NCBI GenBank assembly: GCA_028290305.1
Contig: JAQGKC010000454.1
Span: forward strand, 1-15,615
Direction: 5' to 3'
DNA: 15,615 bases
Source: Bradyrhizobium sp.
Lineage (GTDB): Bacteria; Pseudomonadota; Alphaproteobacteria; Rhizobiales; Xanthobacteraceae
Shown here: positions 8,777 through 15,615 of the stretch, piece by piece
Numbering within the stretch: position 1 is the first letter of the stretch
How the letters are laid out: every line of letters begins with the position of its first letter
Translations under genes and position numbers: made by a program
Notes under the pieces: generated by a model
Seen by the model: the letters and a program-made list of their open reading frames with translations, nothing else
Database searches by the model: none
Told to the model about the DNA's origin: nothing

Positions 8777-10750
8777 TCACCGCGCGTTCGGTGCAATCGC
8801 GACAGGCGCCGCCGGTTCTGAGGTTACCTCGGACACGGTGGCATCGAGATGAAGCACCGAAGCCGCTGCCGGCAATGCCGCATCCGCCATCGCGGCGTGG
8901 CCTTCGGCCGTGGGGTGCACCGCGCCGCCATACACGGCCGAAAGAATACCCCAGGTCGCGTCGTGGATATCGGAAGGCTGACTGGAAGCCGGCAACCCCT
9001 GCGGATAAGTCATCGCGGCAAAGTAGCTGTCGTTGGCATCGCGGATCCAGCGTGCGCGCGGAAGATAGGCGCGATATTCCCCGGCGCTGCGGCCGCAGAG
9101 CATCGGCTGGTTGGCTGCGCTGACAATGTCCGGATCGAAGCTTTCGCCCTTGTCCGAGAAACACTCCCGATCGAATTCCGGATCGGTTTGCGCGCGTGCG
9201 CAGAATCCGTGATTTGCGAATACCGGTTGATGGCTATCGACGAAGGTCATGCGATCGCCGGCGGGATCGCGGCACAGCACACCGCTCTGGCATAACGCCA
9301 GAGCCTTCAGTTGCGGAAGGAATTCGTTCTGCACAAAGCCCGACACGTTGGCCAGCCGCTGCGGGTCGGCATTGAACGATGGATGAATATCGAAGCCGGC
9401 GCGGCCGCCGGGGCAGGGCGCGCCACCGGCCAAAGTCGGGTTGGCATAGGATACATAAACGACGTGCGACATGTCGCCGACCAGCGGCTTCAGCGCCGCT
9501 CTCAGCTTGCCGAACCCCTGCGGCAGGTCCCGTGCCAGCTCGGTGCGTGAATCGTCCACCGATCCCATGACGCCGGTGTGCCGAAACAGCTCGCGCTCGG
9601 TCGGGGTGTCCACGATGACATCCGCCACCAGCCCGGAAAAATTGATGTCATTGGCGCCGATCGACAGCAGCACCAGATCGAGCTTGCGGTCGGGCTGTCG
9701 GCGCTTCGCCGCGGTAACGGCCTCGCGCAATTCGGCGAGCTGCGCGTTGACCGTGCCCTGGCAGCCGGCCGCGGTTTTCGACGGCGGGCATTCCCGCGCG
9801 CGTTGCGACCCGAACAACCCGTCCGCAATGGTGGCGCCCGTGCATGCCAGCGGCAGATAGGTCACTGCGATGTGCGGATATTGCACGGCGAGCGCCAGCG
9901 CGGTGCGGGTCTGATAGCTGTACAGCGAGCGATGGCAGGCGGCATTGAACCAGAGCGCGCTCTGGCGCTGCCAAACCGGCAGGAAGTCTGGCGCTTCGCA
10001 GGCGCGCCCGCCTTTATAGCCGGCGCGGCTCGGACGGTAATATTGGGCATTCGCCGGCCCGAGATAGGAGCGGAAACAAAAACCCTCGTCCGCCAACGCG
10101 ACCGGCCGGTCCGGATTGCCTTCACCCGATGCGATGCTATCGCCGAGCCCGGCGATGAAGATATCGCGCACCCTGATCTCGGCAGTGATGCGCTGCGGCG
10201 CGTCGGGCCCGCTGGAGACATCCACGGTGGCAACGGTGGCCCGGCCATAGCGGGCCCGGAAATTGATCGGCTCGGCGCAATCGAACGTGGATTGCTGCGG
10301 ACCGTCGCCATCGTCGAACGACCAGGCGCAGGTGGCGCCGACTGGAATTGCGCCGGTCAGCCGAACGGTGACGGGATGATCCACCGGCGTCAGGTAGCTT
10401 TCCTTGACATTGTCGCGGGTGCAGGGCTCGCTGACACGGCCCGCCAGATCGATACAGAGGCGGTTCATCGCGTTGCGCGCCCAGCCGCGGCCGTCGCTCT
10501 GCAGCTCCAGCGCTTGTTCCGACCCGAGAATACTGCCGCTCCGCGCGCTATCGGCATGGAGCAGGAAATCACGTTCTTCGCGGAACAGCCGAAAGCGGTT
10601 GCGGACCTCCCACGAAATCTGCATCGGGGCGTCCGGCGCGCTTTGCGCCGCGGCGGAGGCGATCTGCATGGCCCATTGCGTCGGCAGCGCGGCTAGCGCT
10701 CCCAGGAGCAGCGCTGCGAGGATTATCGAACGGCTGTGAATTCGGATCAT
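8777..10750 (-). CDS. Secreted SGNH/GDSL hydrolase with N-terminal PKD-like domain
   Basis: A 657-residue protein with a signal peptide (MIRIHSRSIILAALLLGALA, cleavage near ASA/AAQ at about 33-36). A beta-rich domain around 120-195 contains AIPVGATCAWSFDDGDG, reminiscent of PKD domains. The SGNH hydrolase domain follows from about 195: block I GDSIASGEGN with nucleophile S205, block III GANDINF (N367), and block V HPTAEGH with H612. The block I form GDSIASGEGNP is typical of large secreted lipase-like SGNH enzymes. About twenty cysteines suggest disulfides in the periplasm. It should cleave an ester, from lipid or acylated glycan, but the substrate cannot be read from sequence. ATG 10750 is preferred over the TTG at 10804, which would put 18 polar residues before the signal peptide. 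It lies 60 bp downstream of the flippase-like gene on the same strand and is probably cotranscribed. Confidence 0.88.
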   Translation of the reverse strand: MIRIHSRSIILAALLLGALAALPTQWAMQIASAAAQSAPDAPMQISWEVRNRFRLFREERDFLLHADSARSGSILGSEQALELQSDGRGWARNAMNRLCIDLAGRVSEPCTRDNVKESYLTPVDHPVTVRLTGAIPVGATCAWSFDDGDGPQQSTFDCAEPINFRARYGRATVATVDVSSGPDAPQRITAEIRVRDIFIAGLGDSIASGEGNPDRPVALADEGFCFRSYLGPANAQYYRPSRAGYKGGRACEAPDFLPVWQRQSALWFNAACHRSLYSYQTRTALALAVQYPHIAVTYLPLACTGATIADGLFGSQRARECPPSKTAAGCQGTVNAQLAELREAVTAAKRRQPDRKLDLVLLSIGANDINFSGLVADVIVDTPTERELFRHTGVMGSVDDSRTELARDLPQGFGKLRAALKPLVGDMSHVVYVSYANPTLAGGAPCPGGRAGFDIHPSFNADPQRLANVSGFVQNEFLPQLKALALCQSGVLCRDPAGDRMTFVDSHQPVFANHGFCARAQTDPEFDRECFSDKGESFDPDIVSAANQPMLCGRSAGEYRAYLPRARWIRDANDSYFAAMTYPQGLPASSQPSDIHDATWGILSAVYGGAVHPTAEGHAAMADAALPAAASVLHLDATVSEVTSEPAAPVAIAPNAR

Positions 10751-10810
10751 GAGGCGTTTGACGTCATAGGTGGGGCGGAAATAAGAGCGGTCGCGCCACA
10801 CCAAAGGAGT

Positions 10811-11887
10811 TCACATGGCCCGGCTCTTACCCTGCGACTTCAGGCGCTTTACCGGCTGAGGCATCGCCGTGGAGCGCGGACGGGCCTCGCTCGGCTTGCG
10901 CCGTTTCTGCCAGGGCCGCACGACGTTGAGCCAGAGCTCGCGGGCACCCATGATGGAAATCGCGATGCCGAAGGGGATCAGGAAATAAAGGATCCGATAC
11001 ACCACGAGCGTCGCCACCAATTGTTCCCTGCCGAATTCGGGCAGCGCGACCAGGATCGCGGCATCGAACACGCCGAGGCTGCCCGGCGCATGACTGGCGA
11101 AGCCGAGCAGGGTCGCCAGAATGAACACCACCGCCAGCGTGATGAAATCGATGTGCGGTTGCTGCGGCATCAGCAGATACATCGCCAGCGCGCAGAATCC
11201 GAGATCGACCACGCCGATCAGCATTTGCAGCAGCGTCAGCCGCGCCGAGGGCAAAACCACCTTCCAGCCGTTCTGCCCGAGTTCGCGGCGTTCCTTGCCC
11301 ATCATGAGCCAGATGAAATAGATCGCGATGCCGGCGAGGCATCCGAGCGCGATCAGCCGGTTGACGGCCGGCGGCAGCAGGTCCATCGCGCTCGCGGCCC
11401 AGGGGTGCCACACCATGCCGAATCCAAGCACGAACAAATTACCGAGCCAGAACGTCAGACCGGAGAGAAAGCAGATCTTGGCGACGTCGATGGCGTTCAG
11501 CCCGTAGTCGGAATAGATCCTGAAACGGATCGCGCCGCCGGTGAACACGGTGGCGCCGATGTTGTGGCCGATCGTATAGCTGGCGAAGCTCGACAGCGCC
11601 GCGATGCGGTAGGGCACGTGTTTCTTGCCGATGGTTCGCAACGCGAAGAAATCATAGAATGTCAGCGTGCAAAATGCCCCGATTACGCAGAGCGCGGCGA
11701 GCACAATGTGGGCAGGCGGTATTTCCGTCAGTGCAGTCAGGATCACGCCGGTATCAACGCCCTTGAGGGTGCGCACCAAGGTCGTGATCGCGAGGGCAAT
11801 GATGAGGAGGCTCGCGGCGATCCCGAGCCGTTTCCAGCCGATCCGCTCCTTGAAGCCACGCCCCAGCGTGGTCAGCAGTCGATGCAT
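10811..11887 (-). CDS. Flippase-like integral membrane protein (LPG synthase TM / UPF0104 family)
   Basis: A 358-residue polytopic inner-membrane protein with about eight hydrophobic segments, near 21-41, 58-80, 134-160, 176-196, 217-240, 247-264, 270-284 and 291-314. Conserved family stretches are SYTIGHNIGATVFTGGAIRF (103-122) and FASHAPGSLGVFDAAI (263-278). It corresponds to the membrane half of MprF (lysyl-phosphatidylglycerol synthase/flippase) but has no C-terminal aminoacyl-transferase domain. Such stand-alone YbhN-like proteins are thought to translocate lipids or lipid-linked intermediates. The C terminus (about 325-358) is strongly basic and cytoplasmic. The start is supported by GGGAGG just before ATG 11887. 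The SGNH hydrolase gene follows on the same strand, so a joint role in envelope lipid or glycan remodelling is a reasonable inference. Confidence 0.88.
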   Translation of the reverse strand: MHRLLTTLGRGFKERIGWKRLGIAASLLIIALAITTLVRTLKGVDTGVILTALTEIPPAHIVLAALCVIGAFCTLTFYDFFALRTIGKKHVPYRIAALSSFASYTIGHNIGATVFTGGAIRFRIYSDYGLNAIDVAKICFLSGLTFWLGNLFVLGFGMVWHPWAASAMDLLPPAVNRLIALGCLAGIAIYFIWLMMGKERRELGQNGWKVVLPSARLTLLQMLIGVVDLGFCALAMYLLMPQQPHIDFITLAVVFILATLLGFASHAPGSLGVFDAAILVALPEFGREQLVATLVVYRILYFLIPFGIAISIMGARELWLNVVRPWQKRRKPSEARPRSTAMPQPVKRLKSQGKSRAM

Positions 11888-12339
11888 TCATCCTCCCGGC
11901 AGGGCGGCAACAAGTGTGAAGCCCATCGAAGCGATGCCAATCGGTGGCCCGTCGCTCCATATGCGAAAGACCCATAAGGCAAAAACGTCCCGGTGTGCAG
12001 TCCTTGACAACGCCAGCTTCAGCCTTCGATCGAGGCTGCTGTCACACGCCGTACATATGCGTTGTTGGACAAGAATCGAGTCGGGGCATTTGTCTTGGCC
12101 TTTGCCTTGGCGTCTATCTTGCATTGTTCACTTAGCGTTGACGTAGCATTTGTCCTGGGATCGTCGGTCCAGTCGTTCCATCCTCGAGGATATTGCCTGT
12201 TCCATCGCGGCGTTTTCGCGGCTGACAGGAACAACCCCGCGATCGACCGGTTAGCGCGGTATCGGCAATCGAACATAGCGGTGCTTCCGGAGACGAGCAG
12301 GCCGCGCTGTTGTGTTCCCTCAACAAAAGGACCAGCGCA
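11888..12339. other. Divergent intergenic region, flippase gene / DUF892 gene
   Basis: These 452 bp hold no frame that looks like a protein; the short frames present are low-complexity or overlap known genes. The recognisable contents are the Shine-Dalgarno of the flippase gene (GGGAGG near 11892-11897) and an EcfG-like promoter for the DUF892 gene at 12228-12252. About 200 bp in the middle (12000-12200) show nothing I can name. Confidence 0.6.
12228..12252 (+). promoter_or_regulatory. EcfG-like (general stress sigma factor) promoter
   Basis: GGAAC at 12228-12232 and GGTT at 12249-12252 are separated by 16 bases. The alphaproteobacterial EcfG consensus is GGAAC-N16/17-CGTT, so only one base deviates. 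The expected transcript would start near 12259 and give a leader of about 80 nt. DUF892 proteins are recurrent members of the EcfG stress regulon, which supports the call. Confidence 0.5.
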
Positions 12340-12846
12340 ATGGGACTCTTCACCAAGGACATCAAGACCATGAACGACCTGTTCGTGCATCAGCTCCAGG
12401 ACATCTATTACGCCGAGAAACAACTCGTGAAGGCGCTTCCGAAAATGTCCGAAAAGGCGACCGACAAACAGCTCAAACAGGGCTTTCTGACCCATCTCGA
12501 TGAAACCAAAACACATGTGCAGCGCCTCGAACAGGTGTTCCAGATGCATGGCGCCGAGGTGAAAGCGGTTAACTGCCCGGCGATCGACGGCATCATCAAG
12601 GAAGCGGACGAAGTCGCCGGCGAGGTCGAGGACAAAAACGTGCTTGATGCCGCGCTGATCAACGCCGCCCAGGCTGCCGAGCATTACGAGATCGTGCGCT
12701 ACGGCAGCCTGATCGCGTGGGCAAAGCAGCTTGGCCGCAACGATTGCGCCAGCGTCCTGCAAAAGACCCTCGATGAGGAAAAGGCGACTGACAAGAAGCT
12801 GAACACGCTGGCCGAAAGCAAGATCAACCTCCGCGCCGCGAGCTGA
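12340..12846 (+). CDS. DUF892 (YciE/YciF-like) ferritin-like stress protein
   Basis: A 168-residue helical protein of the DUF892 family, soluble and cytoplasmic, adopting a ferritin-like four-helix bundle. Candidate metal-side carboxylates and histidines include E26 (DIYYAEKQL), E55 and H59 (DETKTHV), E114/H115/E117 (AAEHYEIVRYG) and E146/E147 (LDEEKATDK); which of them bind metal is not known from sequence. The N-terminal TMNDLFVHQLQDIYYAEKQL is the strongest family match. Family members are linked to osmotic, oxidative and general stress, but the biochemical activity is undefined. ATG 12340 follows AAAAGG with 9-nt spacing; a frame-open upstream extension of 10 residues (from TTG 12310) is unlikely. 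The gene appears monocistronic, with an EcfG-like promoter upstream and a strong hairpin 22 bp downstream. Confidence 0.92.
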   Translation: MGLFTKDIKTMNDLFVHQLQDIYYAEKQLVKALPKMSEKATDKQLKQGFLTHLDETKTHVQRLEQVFQMHGAEVKAVNCPAIDGIIKEADEVAGEVEDKNVLDAALINAAQAAEHYEIVRYGSLIAWAKQLGRNDCASVLQKTLDEEKATDKKLNTLAESKINLRAAS

Positions 12847-12867
12847 TCTTCAGGCAGGATTGAGACA

Positions 12868-12898
12868 AAACGTCGCGCGGTGTATCCGCGCGGCGTTT
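12868..12898 (+). terminator. Strong hairpin terminator after the DUF892 gene
   Basis: AAACGTCGCGCGG (12868-12880) pairs with CCGCGCGGCGTTT (12886-12898) over 13 bp, including one G-T pair, around a TGTAT loop. The A-run on the left and T-run on the right of the stem give a terminator look in both directions. It lies between the DUF892 stop and the desaturase promoter. Confidence 0.75.
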
Positions 12899-13022
12899 GC
12901 CTTTGGCGAGGGCAGATTTGCAGACGCTTGAATTGTTAAATTAGTGTCATTTCGCAACATTGCGTGCCGGATTAGGCCAAAGACCGTGTACAAGACCTGC
13001 TCATTGAGAGTCAGGAAAATCG

Positions 13023-13970
13023 ATGGAGGAAGTTGGCCGCGCCGGCGCGGATCTTGCGATCTTCCAGGCTGAATCCCTGTCATGTCCCATCGGGGCAACT
13101 CTCAAGCGGATCAATTGGCGCTACGCATTCGCGGTTGGAAGCTATCACCTGCTCGCATTATTGGCGTTTGATCCATGGTTCTTCAGCAGGACCGGTGTCG
13201 CGCTGGCGGTGATCGGGGTCTACGTCTTCGGCGCTGCCGGCATCAACCTTTGTTACCATCGGCTGCTCAGCCATCGCAGTTTTAGCTGTCCGCTGTGGCT
13301 CGAGCACACATTTGCAATCATCGCGGTGTGCTGCGTCGAGGATACGCCCGCCCGATGGGTGGCCACGCATCGTCTGCACCATCACCGCGCCGACGATCAG
13401 GCCGATCCGCACAGTCCCCTGGTCAATTTATTCTGGTCGTATATGGGCTGGCTGTTCATCGAAAATACCGATCTGCGCCGGGCGGTGGCCTATGACCGTT
13501 ATGCGCGCGACATCATCCGTGACAAATTCTATCGCTGGATCGAGCGCGCCGTCGTGTGGATCACGCTTGCTCAGTCGCTGCTGTATTTTGCGGCGGGCCT
13601 CTTGATCGAATTGTCCCTGGGAGGGACGGCCCGCGAGGCATTGCAATTCGGCGCAAGCGTGTGGCTCTGGGGCGTCATCATCCGGACCGTTCTGGTTTGG
13701 CATGTCACGTGGTGCGGCAATTCGTTTCCGCATTTGTTCGGCTATCGGAACTACGAGACCAACGACAACAGCCGCAACAACGCATTGGTGGCCATCATCA
13801 CCAGCGGCGAAGGATGGCACAACAATCACCACGCCGACCCCAGTTCGGCTTCCAATCAGCGGCACTGGTGGGAGATCGACCTGACTTATTTGCTGCTGCG
13901 ATTACTGGTCCTGTTGGGTCTGGCGTGGGATGTCCAGTTGCCGAAGCGCGCCGCGTCGCCGGGCGTTTGA
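13023..13970 (+). CDS. Acyl-CoA/acyl-lipid desaturase (membrane di-iron fatty-acid desaturase)
   Basis: A 315-residue integral membrane enzyme that would introduce a double bond (probably delta-9) into fatty acyl chains using O2 and an electron carrier. All three histidine boxes of the di-iron site are visible: HRLLSH at 79-84, HRLHHH at 116-121 and HNNHH at 266-270 within GEGWHNNHHADP. The conserved GNSFPHLFGYRNY (232-244) and NDNSRNN (247-253) fit the delta-9 acyl-CoA desaturase group. Hydrophobic helices lie near 36-50, 57-76, 178-197, 211-228 and 288-303. The length is near the bacterial norm. ATG 13023 is preceded by AGGAA 5 nt upstream. Electrons could come from a ferredoxin such as the one at 5924, but this is only inference. 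The upstream 170 bp hold the terminator of the previous gene and an AT-rich promoter stretch near 12930-12955. Confidence 0.93.
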   Translation: MEEVGRAGADLAIFQAESLSCPIGATLKRINWRYAFAVGSYHLLALLAFDPWFFSRTGVALAVIGVYVFGAAGINLCYHRLLSHRSFSCPLWLEHTFAIIAVCCVEDTPARWVATHRLHHHRADDQADPHSPLVNLFWSYMGWLFIENTDLRRAVAYDRYARDIIRDKFYRWIERAVVWITLAQSLLYFAAGLLIELSLGGTAREALQFGASVWLWGVIIRTVLVWHVTWCGNSFPHLFGYRNYETNDNSRNNALVAIITSGEGWHNNHHADPSSASNQRHWWEIDLTYLLLRLLVLLGLAWDVQLPKRAASPGV

Positions 13971-13985
13971 CTTAGTCTCAAAAAA

Positions 13986-14105
13986 TTCGCACCGTCATTC
14001 CGGGATGCAGCGCTTGGCGCAGATCTCAGATGTGCGATTGCACATCGGGGAATCTCGAGATTCCGGGGTTCGATGCTTCGCATCGCTCCGGAATGACGGT
14101 GCGAA
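13986..14105. repeat. Palindromic intergenic repeat element (about 120 bp) with 18-bp perfect terminal inverted repeats
   Basis: TTCGCACCGTCATTCCGG at 13986-14003 is the exact inverse of 14088-14105. Inside lie three further palindromes: GATGTGC-GATT-GCACATC (about 14028-14046), GGAATCTCGAGATTCC (14049-14064) and CGATGC-TTC-GCATCG (about 14071-14085). Elements with GTCATTCCGG termini and a TCTCGAGA centre are, from general knowledge, common between genes in Bradyrhizobium and relatives. It codes for nothing. Lying 15 bp after the desaturase stop, its RNA would fold strongly and may also end or stabilise the desaturase transcript. Confidence 0.85.
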
Positions 14106-14147
14106 AACTTTGACGCGTTGAACCAGCTTCGCGTGAGGACTGTGCTC

Positions 14148-14171
14148 TTATACTTCGACCGGGGCCGAAGT
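14148..14171 (+). promoter_or_regulatory. Putative -10 box overlapped by a 20-bp imperfect palindrome (operator candidate)
   Basis: TTATAC at 14148-14153 resembles a -10 box. The sequence 14152-14171 (ACTTCGACCGGGGCCGAAGT) is complementary to itself at 8 of 10 pairs. It lies 58 bp upstream of the exporter ATG. Such a position suits a TetR- or MarR-type repressor, but no regulator gene is in view and the -35 box is not clear. Confidence 0.35.
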
Positions 14172-14228
14172 GTTTGGCTGAAACGGAAACTATTGTCTCG
14201 CGTTGGTTCCTCGAAATTGAGGTGAACC

Positions 14229-15615
14229 ATGCGAAGTACTTCCCTAAAGCTCCAACCGTCTCCGGCTGCTGGCACAAACTCCCGCCCGGAAAAGAAATCG
14301 GCCCTCTCGAAATCGCTGACGCTGGCGGCCATGAGCCTCGGCTATGGCGTGGTTCAGCTCGACGTCACCATCGTCAACACTGCACTCAGCAGCATCGGCT
14401 CGTCGCTCGGCGGCGGCGTTTCGGAGCTGCAGTGGGTCGTCAATGCCTACACGATTGCGTTTGCCGCCTTCATTCTCACTGCCGGCGCGCTGGGCGATCG
14501 CATCGGTGCGAAGCGGGTTTTCATGGCGGGTTTTGCCATTTTCACGGCCGCGTCGGTTGCTTGCGCGCTGGCGCCCAACGCTGCGATCCTGATCGCGGCA
14601 CGAAGCGTCCAGGGACTCGGCGCGGCCATCCTGGTTCCGAACTCCCTTGCGCTGCTCAGCCACGCTTATGCAGAGGAAAAGCAGCGTGGCCGGGCGGTGG
14701 GAATCTGGGCCGCCGGTGCCAGCCTCGCGCTCACCGCCGGGCCGCTCGTCGGTGGCGGACTGATCGCGGTGGTCGGCTGGCGATCTATCTTTCTCGTCAA
14801 CCTGCCGATCGGCCTTGCCGGTCTGTGGCTAAGCTGGCGCTATGCCAGCGAGACCGCGCGATCGCCTCAGCGCGAGATCGACTTGCCGGGTCAGTTAGCT
14901 GCGATCGCCGCACTCGGTTGTCTCGCCGGCGCGATCATCGAAGGCGGCGCGCTTGGCTGGAGCCATCCGTTCGTGATCGCGGGCTTCGCTGCATCGGCGC
15001 TGCTGGCGATCCTGTTCGTTTGGCAGGAGCGGCGGGCGCCGCAACCGATGCTGCCGCTGTCATTGTTCAGGCATCGGATGTTCGCGCTGACGTCGCTGGT
15101 CGGCCTTCTCGTCAACGTCGCCTTCTATGGACTGATCTTCGTCTTCAGCCTGTATTTCCAGCGCGTCAACGGAATGTCGCCGTTCGCGACCGGCCTGGCG
15201 TTCGTTCCGATGATGGGCGCGGTATTGCCGGTCAACCTGATCGCCCCGCGTCTGGCCGAGCGTATCGGCGCACCCGCGACCATCGCCATCGGTTCATCGC
15301 TGGCAGCATCAGGATGTCTTGCGCTGCTTGGAATTGCGCAGGGTACAAGCTACCTGGCAACGTGCGCGCAACTGATCGTCATCGGCGGCGGACTGGGCTT
15401 GCTGGTGCCGCCGCTGACGTCAACGCTCCTGGGAAGCGTCGAGAAGTCACGCTCCGGCATCGCGGCCGGCGTGCTCAACGCCACCCGGCAAACCGGCAGC
15501 GTGTTGGGCGTGGCACTGTTCGGTTCGCTGATCGGACAATCAAGCGCCTTCATCGCCGGCGCGCACGAAGCGCTGATGATCTCTGCGTGCTTGCTACTCG
15601 TCGCGGGAGCGGCGA
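14229..15615 (+). CDS. MFS multidrug exporter, DHA2 (14-TM) family, 3' end outside window
   Basis: The frame is open from ATG 14229 to the right edge, 462 codons without a stop. GAGGTGA, a near-perfect Shine-Dalgarno, lies 3 nt before the ATG. The first 28 residues are polar and cytoplasmic. The first helix carries LDVTIVNTAL (44-53), the hallmark of the DHA2 drug:H+ antiporter group. Motif A GALGDRIGAKR lies at 86-96, the antiporter motif C region ALTAGPLVGGGL at 167-178 and WRSIFLVNLPIG at 184-195. The large helix count and the break near 205-220 fit 14-TM proteins of about 470-500 residues, so only a short C terminus is missing. It should pump amphipathic compounds out of the cell using the proton gradient; the substrate cannot be predicted. 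It is probably a single-gene unit controlled from the 123-bp region after the palindromic element. Confidence 0.93.
   Translation, partial: MRSTSLKLQPSPAAGTNSRPEKKSALSKSLTLAAMSLGYGVVQLDVTIVNTALSSIGSSLGGGVSELQWVVNAYTIAFAAFILTAGALGDRIGAKRVFMAGFAIFTAASVACALAPNAAILIAARSVQGLGAAILVPNSLALLSHAYAEEKQRGRAVGIWAAGASLALTAGPLVGGGLIAVVGWRSIFLVNLPIGLAGLWLSWRYASETARSPQREIDLPGQLAAIAALGCLAGAIIEGGALGWSHPFVIAGFAASALLAILFVWQERRAPQPMLPLSLFRHRMFALTSLVGLLVNVAFYGLIFVFSLYFQRVNGMSPFATGLAFVPMMGAVLPVNLIAPRLAERIGAPATIAIGSSLAASGCLALLGIAQGTSYLATCAQLIVIGGGLGLLVPPLTSTLLGSVEKSRSGIAAGVLNATRQTGSVLGVALFGSLIGQSSAFIAGAHEALMISACLLLVAGAA

Noticed and set aside
10815..10860. AAAGGAG followed by ATG on the plus strand near 10805-10817, which looks like a good translation start
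   Set aside because: The frame behind it stops almost at once and lies inside the 3' end of the minus-strand flippase gene.
9578..11977. Two long plus-strand frames (9578-10696 and 10736-11977)
   Set aside because: They are mirror frames of the SGNH hydrolase and flippase genes, which carry catalytic motifs and membrane helices. The second is an implausible His/Glu/Arg/Gln-rich polymer.

Overview
The window is GC-rich and looks like chromosomal DNA of an alphaproteobacterium of the Bradyrhizobium / Rhodopseudomonas / Afipia group. The reasons are the gene families seen, a giant membrane-anchored coiled-coil protein of rhizobial type, an adrenodoxin-type ferredoxin beside a thioredoxin-reductase-like ferredoxin-NADP reductase, CtrA-like TTAA sites, and an intergenic palindromic element built on GTCATTCCGG...CCGGAATGAC. 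This placement is by recognition only, not by a search.

Layout. (1) 1-5033, minus: one uninterrupted reading frame of at least 1677 residues that runs off the left edge. It has two transmembrane helices near the N terminus and then a very long helical region built from 11-, 22- and 44-residue repeats. The architecture matches the growth-pole-ring / RgsE / TipN type of polarity scaffold. (2) 5034-5422: AT-rich divergent promoter region with a TTAA-N7-TTAA site. (3) 5423-5800, plus: orphan histidine-phosphotransfer (Hpt) protein. (4) 5924-7959: [2Fe-2S] ferredoxin (plus), a hot-dog thioesterase on the minus strand broken by an exact 26-bp tandem duplication, then the ferredoxin-NADP reductase (plus). 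(5) 8125-8745, plus: secreted DUF2147 protein. (6) 8777-11887, minus: a flippase-like membrane protein (MprF N-terminal domain type) followed 60 bp downstream by a secreted SGNH hydrolase. (7) 12340-12846, plus: DUF892 ferritin-like stress protein with an EcfG-like promoter and a strong hairpin terminator. (8) 13023-13970, plus: membrane fatty-acid desaturase, followed by a 120-bp palindromic repeat element. (9) 14229 to the right edge, plus: DHA2-type MFS exporter, partial, with a palindrome over its probable -10 box.

How the genes fit together. Ferredoxin and its reductase form a plausible NADPH-to-ferredoxin electron chain. The flippase/SGNH pair, the desaturase and the giant scaffold all concern the cell envelope. 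The most noteworthy observations are the hierarchical 33/66/132-bp repeat structure of the giant gene, the CtrA-like sites between it and the Hpt gene, and the 26-bp duplication that breaks the thioesterase, which lies close to two further short tandem repeats around the reductase gene. No tRNA, rRNA, CRISPR array or insertion sequence was seen.
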